A DNA stretch of 64,000 nt. Origin: Elmis aenea (taxonomy: Eukaryota; Arthropoda; Insecta; Coleoptera; Elmidae). The notes under the pieces were generated by a model. The model was not told the DNA's origin. It worked only from the letters and a program-made list of their open reading frames with translations, and searched no databases. The stretch is taken from assembly GCA_947652605.1 (NCBI GenBank), contig OX393581.1:51607924-51671923 (forward strand), written 5' to 3'. Each line of letters starts with the position of its first letter. Within the stretch, counting starts at the first letter, position 1. Of this stretch, positions 61,205-64,000 are shown one piece after another. The position numbers were made by a program, and so were the translations under genes.

Positions 61205-61505
61205 TAGGTCCAGCCTCCACTATTTATTTATTTATTTACACAGAACAGTACAAAACAGGCCGAGCCCAAATTATGGTTTCGTTTTTATTATTAATATAAA
61301 TATAGATAGTAGAGTAAATGATCCAGTTAGAATAGGATTACTTTAGACCTTTGGAGTAATGTTTAAATGGATGAAATGATAGACTAAATATATCAATATT
61401 TAGGAATGTTTGATTATAGGAGTAAAGAATTCTGTTGATTGGCGAGTTAAAAAAGGCATTTGTGCTACAAGGTGTTAAATAAAAGACAAAATCGTGTCGT
61501 AGACC
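61205..61505 (-). mobile_element. Probable non-LTR retroposon 3' end
   Basis: In the minus orientation the stretch ends with CTGTGTAAATAAATAAATAA after CTCGGCCTGTTTTGTACTG, as in 3' ends of insect LINEs or related retroposons. No open frame remains. It interrupts the unit between the 3' flank of E and unit F, where the match to other units resumes at about 61505. Confidence 0.5.
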
Positions 61506-62471
61506 TAATCTCGATTTAAGATATTCTTTAATTACTTTGGATTAAAAAAATTGGTTTTAAACTAATAAATGCTTTAATTTTTCTACACTTATTTTTGAAT
61601 TGAAAGTCTTTGCAACGATTTAAAGTTATCTTTCCTTATATTTATTAAAACGGATGTTTAATAATTTAAATGTTGCTCTAAACTTACAAATTCATTTAAA
61701 TAATTATAATCCTTTCAGAATTGTTGCCATTTGCGAATCATTGTTTTAAAATAGTATCTGAAGTAAAAAATAAAAAAATACGTAATGGTCTATGGAAAAA
61801 CGATCAAACGACAAAAACTAGTAAAAAGTAACTAGATGTCTTAAGTAATCTATTAACGATGAAATCAATTTACAAAATTACAAATTAAAGTATAATATTA
61901 AGAATGTTAAACAGTCGACTTCAAAATGATGTTTTCATTTTATTTTATTATTTTTAATTGCAGCCTAAATTTTTATTTAAATTTAGGATAAGGACTATTA
62001 TAAGGAATGAAAATATGATGCAAAAAGCAAACAATGATATAGGAATTTTAAAAATAATTTCAACTTATTTTGCAATTATTGCAACGAGCAGTTGTTACTT
62101 TGTTTTTTTTTTTTAAATAAAATTAATGCTAAGCTTTTTATTAACAAAAGTCTTTCGACCTTCTAAATATTTTGTAATACCCTGGACTGTTGTATAAATC
62201 CTGTAAAAATATTTTTGAATAAAAGTCACTCTAAGAAGTACGTAATCTGAATATTACATAAATGCATAAATAGCGAATAAGTTTAATTGAAAATCGTTTT
62301 TTTTTAAATTATCTACTATTTTATCTACCATTTTCATCAATCTAACAAAATTACGTTATTAAATTATCGGACACTAATCGATTATTTATCAGAAAAATTA
62401 CGGAAAATCGAAATTAAATTCTAATCGTTTAAATTAAAACTATAGATTAAATAATTCGAATGACATTCGAG

Positions 62472-62536
62472 TATCTTATCTTGTGATAAATGCAGTTATT
62501 CTGTGTATATTTCGCGCACTGAGCTATTTGTACCGG
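62472..62536 (+). promoter_or_regulatory. Promoter (GATA type) and noncoding first exon of unit F
   Basis: Same block as upstream of A and E: paired inverted GATA sites, GTGTATATTTCGCG, and exon end TACCGG|GTAAGT. Confidence 0.5.
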
Positions 62537-63439
62537 GTAAGTCTGCTTAGTTTTATTTATTCAAATGCATACAAAAGAGAGCTTTTGAATTTTCAAACTC
62601 TATTATAACATTGATAAGTTAATTAAGCATAAAAAAAGAATCATTTTGGTTATCATAAACTTTTATTGGTTAGGTTTCGGAAAATGGCTGACATGGTGAG
62701 GAAATTTTAAAGTTTAAACTGTTTAAAGTAAAATAAAATTCATTGTTTTGTGTCTCGAACAAAAAAGCAACAAGAATATTCAATGCGTGGATTCCAACCG
62801 ATTTTAAATATTGTTTGTAGTTGACCACACTTTCTTTACTTAAGCTAAAATGTTTTATTTCGTTTATTGTTACTTTAACATTTCAGATAGTATTTAAGCT
62901 TAAAGTTAAACAAATAATGCGTTCTCTCCACATTTTGCAATTATTTTGATTATTACATTGTAGCAAACATTACATTCATAAAGTATTAAAAATAAAGATG
63001 TTTGGTAAAAGGTAGAAGATTTTATTTTGTTCATTTCATGATTATTTAGCATTATGCGTTTAATCCGAATAGCTGATAACAGGAGATTATTAAATAAATT
63101 CTTGAATGTCTACTCATAGAATCATTTAATTTTAATAAACAAGTTTGATAATAATGTGAACCATCCATTTGAAATCCACTGAAACCTCTGTATTCGTCTA
63201 TAATCCGTTTCCAAGGGACGAACAAATACTGAATCCGACTAATATAAAATAAATTTATTCCATAAAAATTAACTAGAATTGAAATGTTCGGTCCCAGCCC
63301 CGAATCTTATAGATAACTAAAATTTATCCAGATTTGTACATTTACTGGAGCGATGATGGTAAAAACTAAGGAGTATTATTGTTTAGATGGGGAGTCACCT
63401 TCCATTGAAACATCAGGTAACTCAATGTCTGGTGGTCGA

Positions 63440-63739
63440 TGTCTTTTTTGTCCCTTTGACGAGATTCAGTAGCGACGGTTCGTATGATTTAGCTCCTCCA
63501 CGGTCGCAATCACCACCAGAGCGCCTGGCTTGGACGGGGTGAGTCTGCAACATTACTTACACCATTTTTGAACTTTTTAGCCCACTCGTACGTTTGTCTC
63601 TGAAACATGCATTATGTTATAAGCCGAACTGCTTTGTCATCCAACGATATATTTCCACCGACTTCACATCTTCAGCGGTCAAAAATCTGCTGACAGAACG
63701 TGACTCTTCTTTCGTGCACACTTTCAAACGGGCGGCCAT
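63440..63739 (-). pseudogene. Mariner-like transposase N-terminal remnant in unit F
   Basis: Near-identical to the remnant at 57080-57481, starting MAARLKVCTKEE with the same stop after TKQFGL. Shared decay shows that it was copied with the unit. Confidence 0.6.
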
Positions 63740-64000
63740 CTTTAACAATTTTTCGGGACTGATTTAGGGCTGGCTTGCTAAATCTATCAGCTGCTCTAGC
63801 ACAGCCACACTTCAGAGGCCACCTTACGACACCATGCTAAGGCCTCGATTTTTACTAATAGATTTGCGGTTTTTATTTGAATCCCCCTCGTACATCAGCT
63901 GCATCATAGATCATTCCATCTCCATGTTTGGATCTCTTCTCATTCTATTTCCTTTGTAAAGACTGGTTGCATTTAAAATAATGAACTGTTAGTGGTGGAT

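Larger units (their letters stand above)
61505..64000 (+). other. Upstream half of a sixth array unit (F), truncated by the window end
   Basis: 61505-64000 matches the region upstream of gene E (54130-57741) almost base for base apart from the hAT insertion. It contains the GATA-type promoter (62472-62489), the first-exon donor TACCGG|GTAAGT (62537), the pogo-like remnant (about 63175) and the mariner transposase remnant (minus, 63739 down to 63440). By alignment with E the coding exon should start about 230 bp beyond the window. Confidence 0.85.

Noticed and set aside
29533..64000. Bacterial origin (recent horizontal transfer) of the GTPase genes
   Set aside because: Four exons with conserved phases, noncoding first exons and host-like composition argue against recent prokaryotic transfer.
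1..64000. tRNA, rRNA or snRNA genes
   Set aside because: No cloverleaf or conserved snRNA motif was recognised by eye; a dedicated scan such as tRNAscan or Infernal could still find one.

Overview
The window is eukaryotic nuclear DNA, AT-rich, with short GT-AG introns, many TA- and 8-bp-TSD transposons and insect-type genes (coronin-7/pod1, YIPF6, DNase II, NDUFV3, maelstrom). An insect is well supported; a beetle is a guess from intron style and repeat content. All coding calls were made by reading exons, splice sites and reading phase by eye; no database search was run.

Left part (1-26 kb) is a compact set of single-copy genes: the 5' part of a coronin-7 (pod1) gene on the minus strand (1-8674, continuing past the left edge), a small two-exon gene of unknown function (9306-10021, +), YIPF6 (11251-12331, +, seven exons), a lysosomal DNase II (13617-16394, +, six exons), NDUFV3 (16872-17180, -) and the piRNA factor maelstrom (17818-25871, +, eleven exons). 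Introns carry minisatellites, a mariner-type element, and in mael a 3-kb hAT element that itself contains a long-TIR mariner-type element with a 14-bp satellite core.

Middle (26-31 kb) is gene-poor and repeat-rich, ending in a tandem repeat block and the first promoter of the array.

Right part (29.5-64 kb) is a tandem array of one P-loop GTPase family: five complete four-exon genes (here A-E, 668-690 aa) on the plus strand plus the promoter and first-intron region of a sixth unit (F) whose coding exon should begin about 230 bp past the right edge. Each protein has a low-complexity polar/Ser N-terminus, an AIG1/IRG-like G domain (GETGVGKST, DTPG), a helical segment, an invariant Cys/His cluster that looks zinc-binding, and a C-terminal coiled coil. 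Four complete units or unit starts share a noncoding first exon ending in a GTAAGT donor. The copies are mosaics: B is explained by one unequal crossover between A and C in the first 100 bp of the coding exon. Copy D has lost the promoter/first exon, replaced by a BEL/Pao fragment, and copy E has lost the Gly of the G3 motif. LINE, hAT, solo-LTR and palindromic insertions can be dated relative to the duplications from empty sites in sister units. The role of the family is not known from the sequence; an innate-immunity role is only an analogy with other tandemly expanded GTPases.
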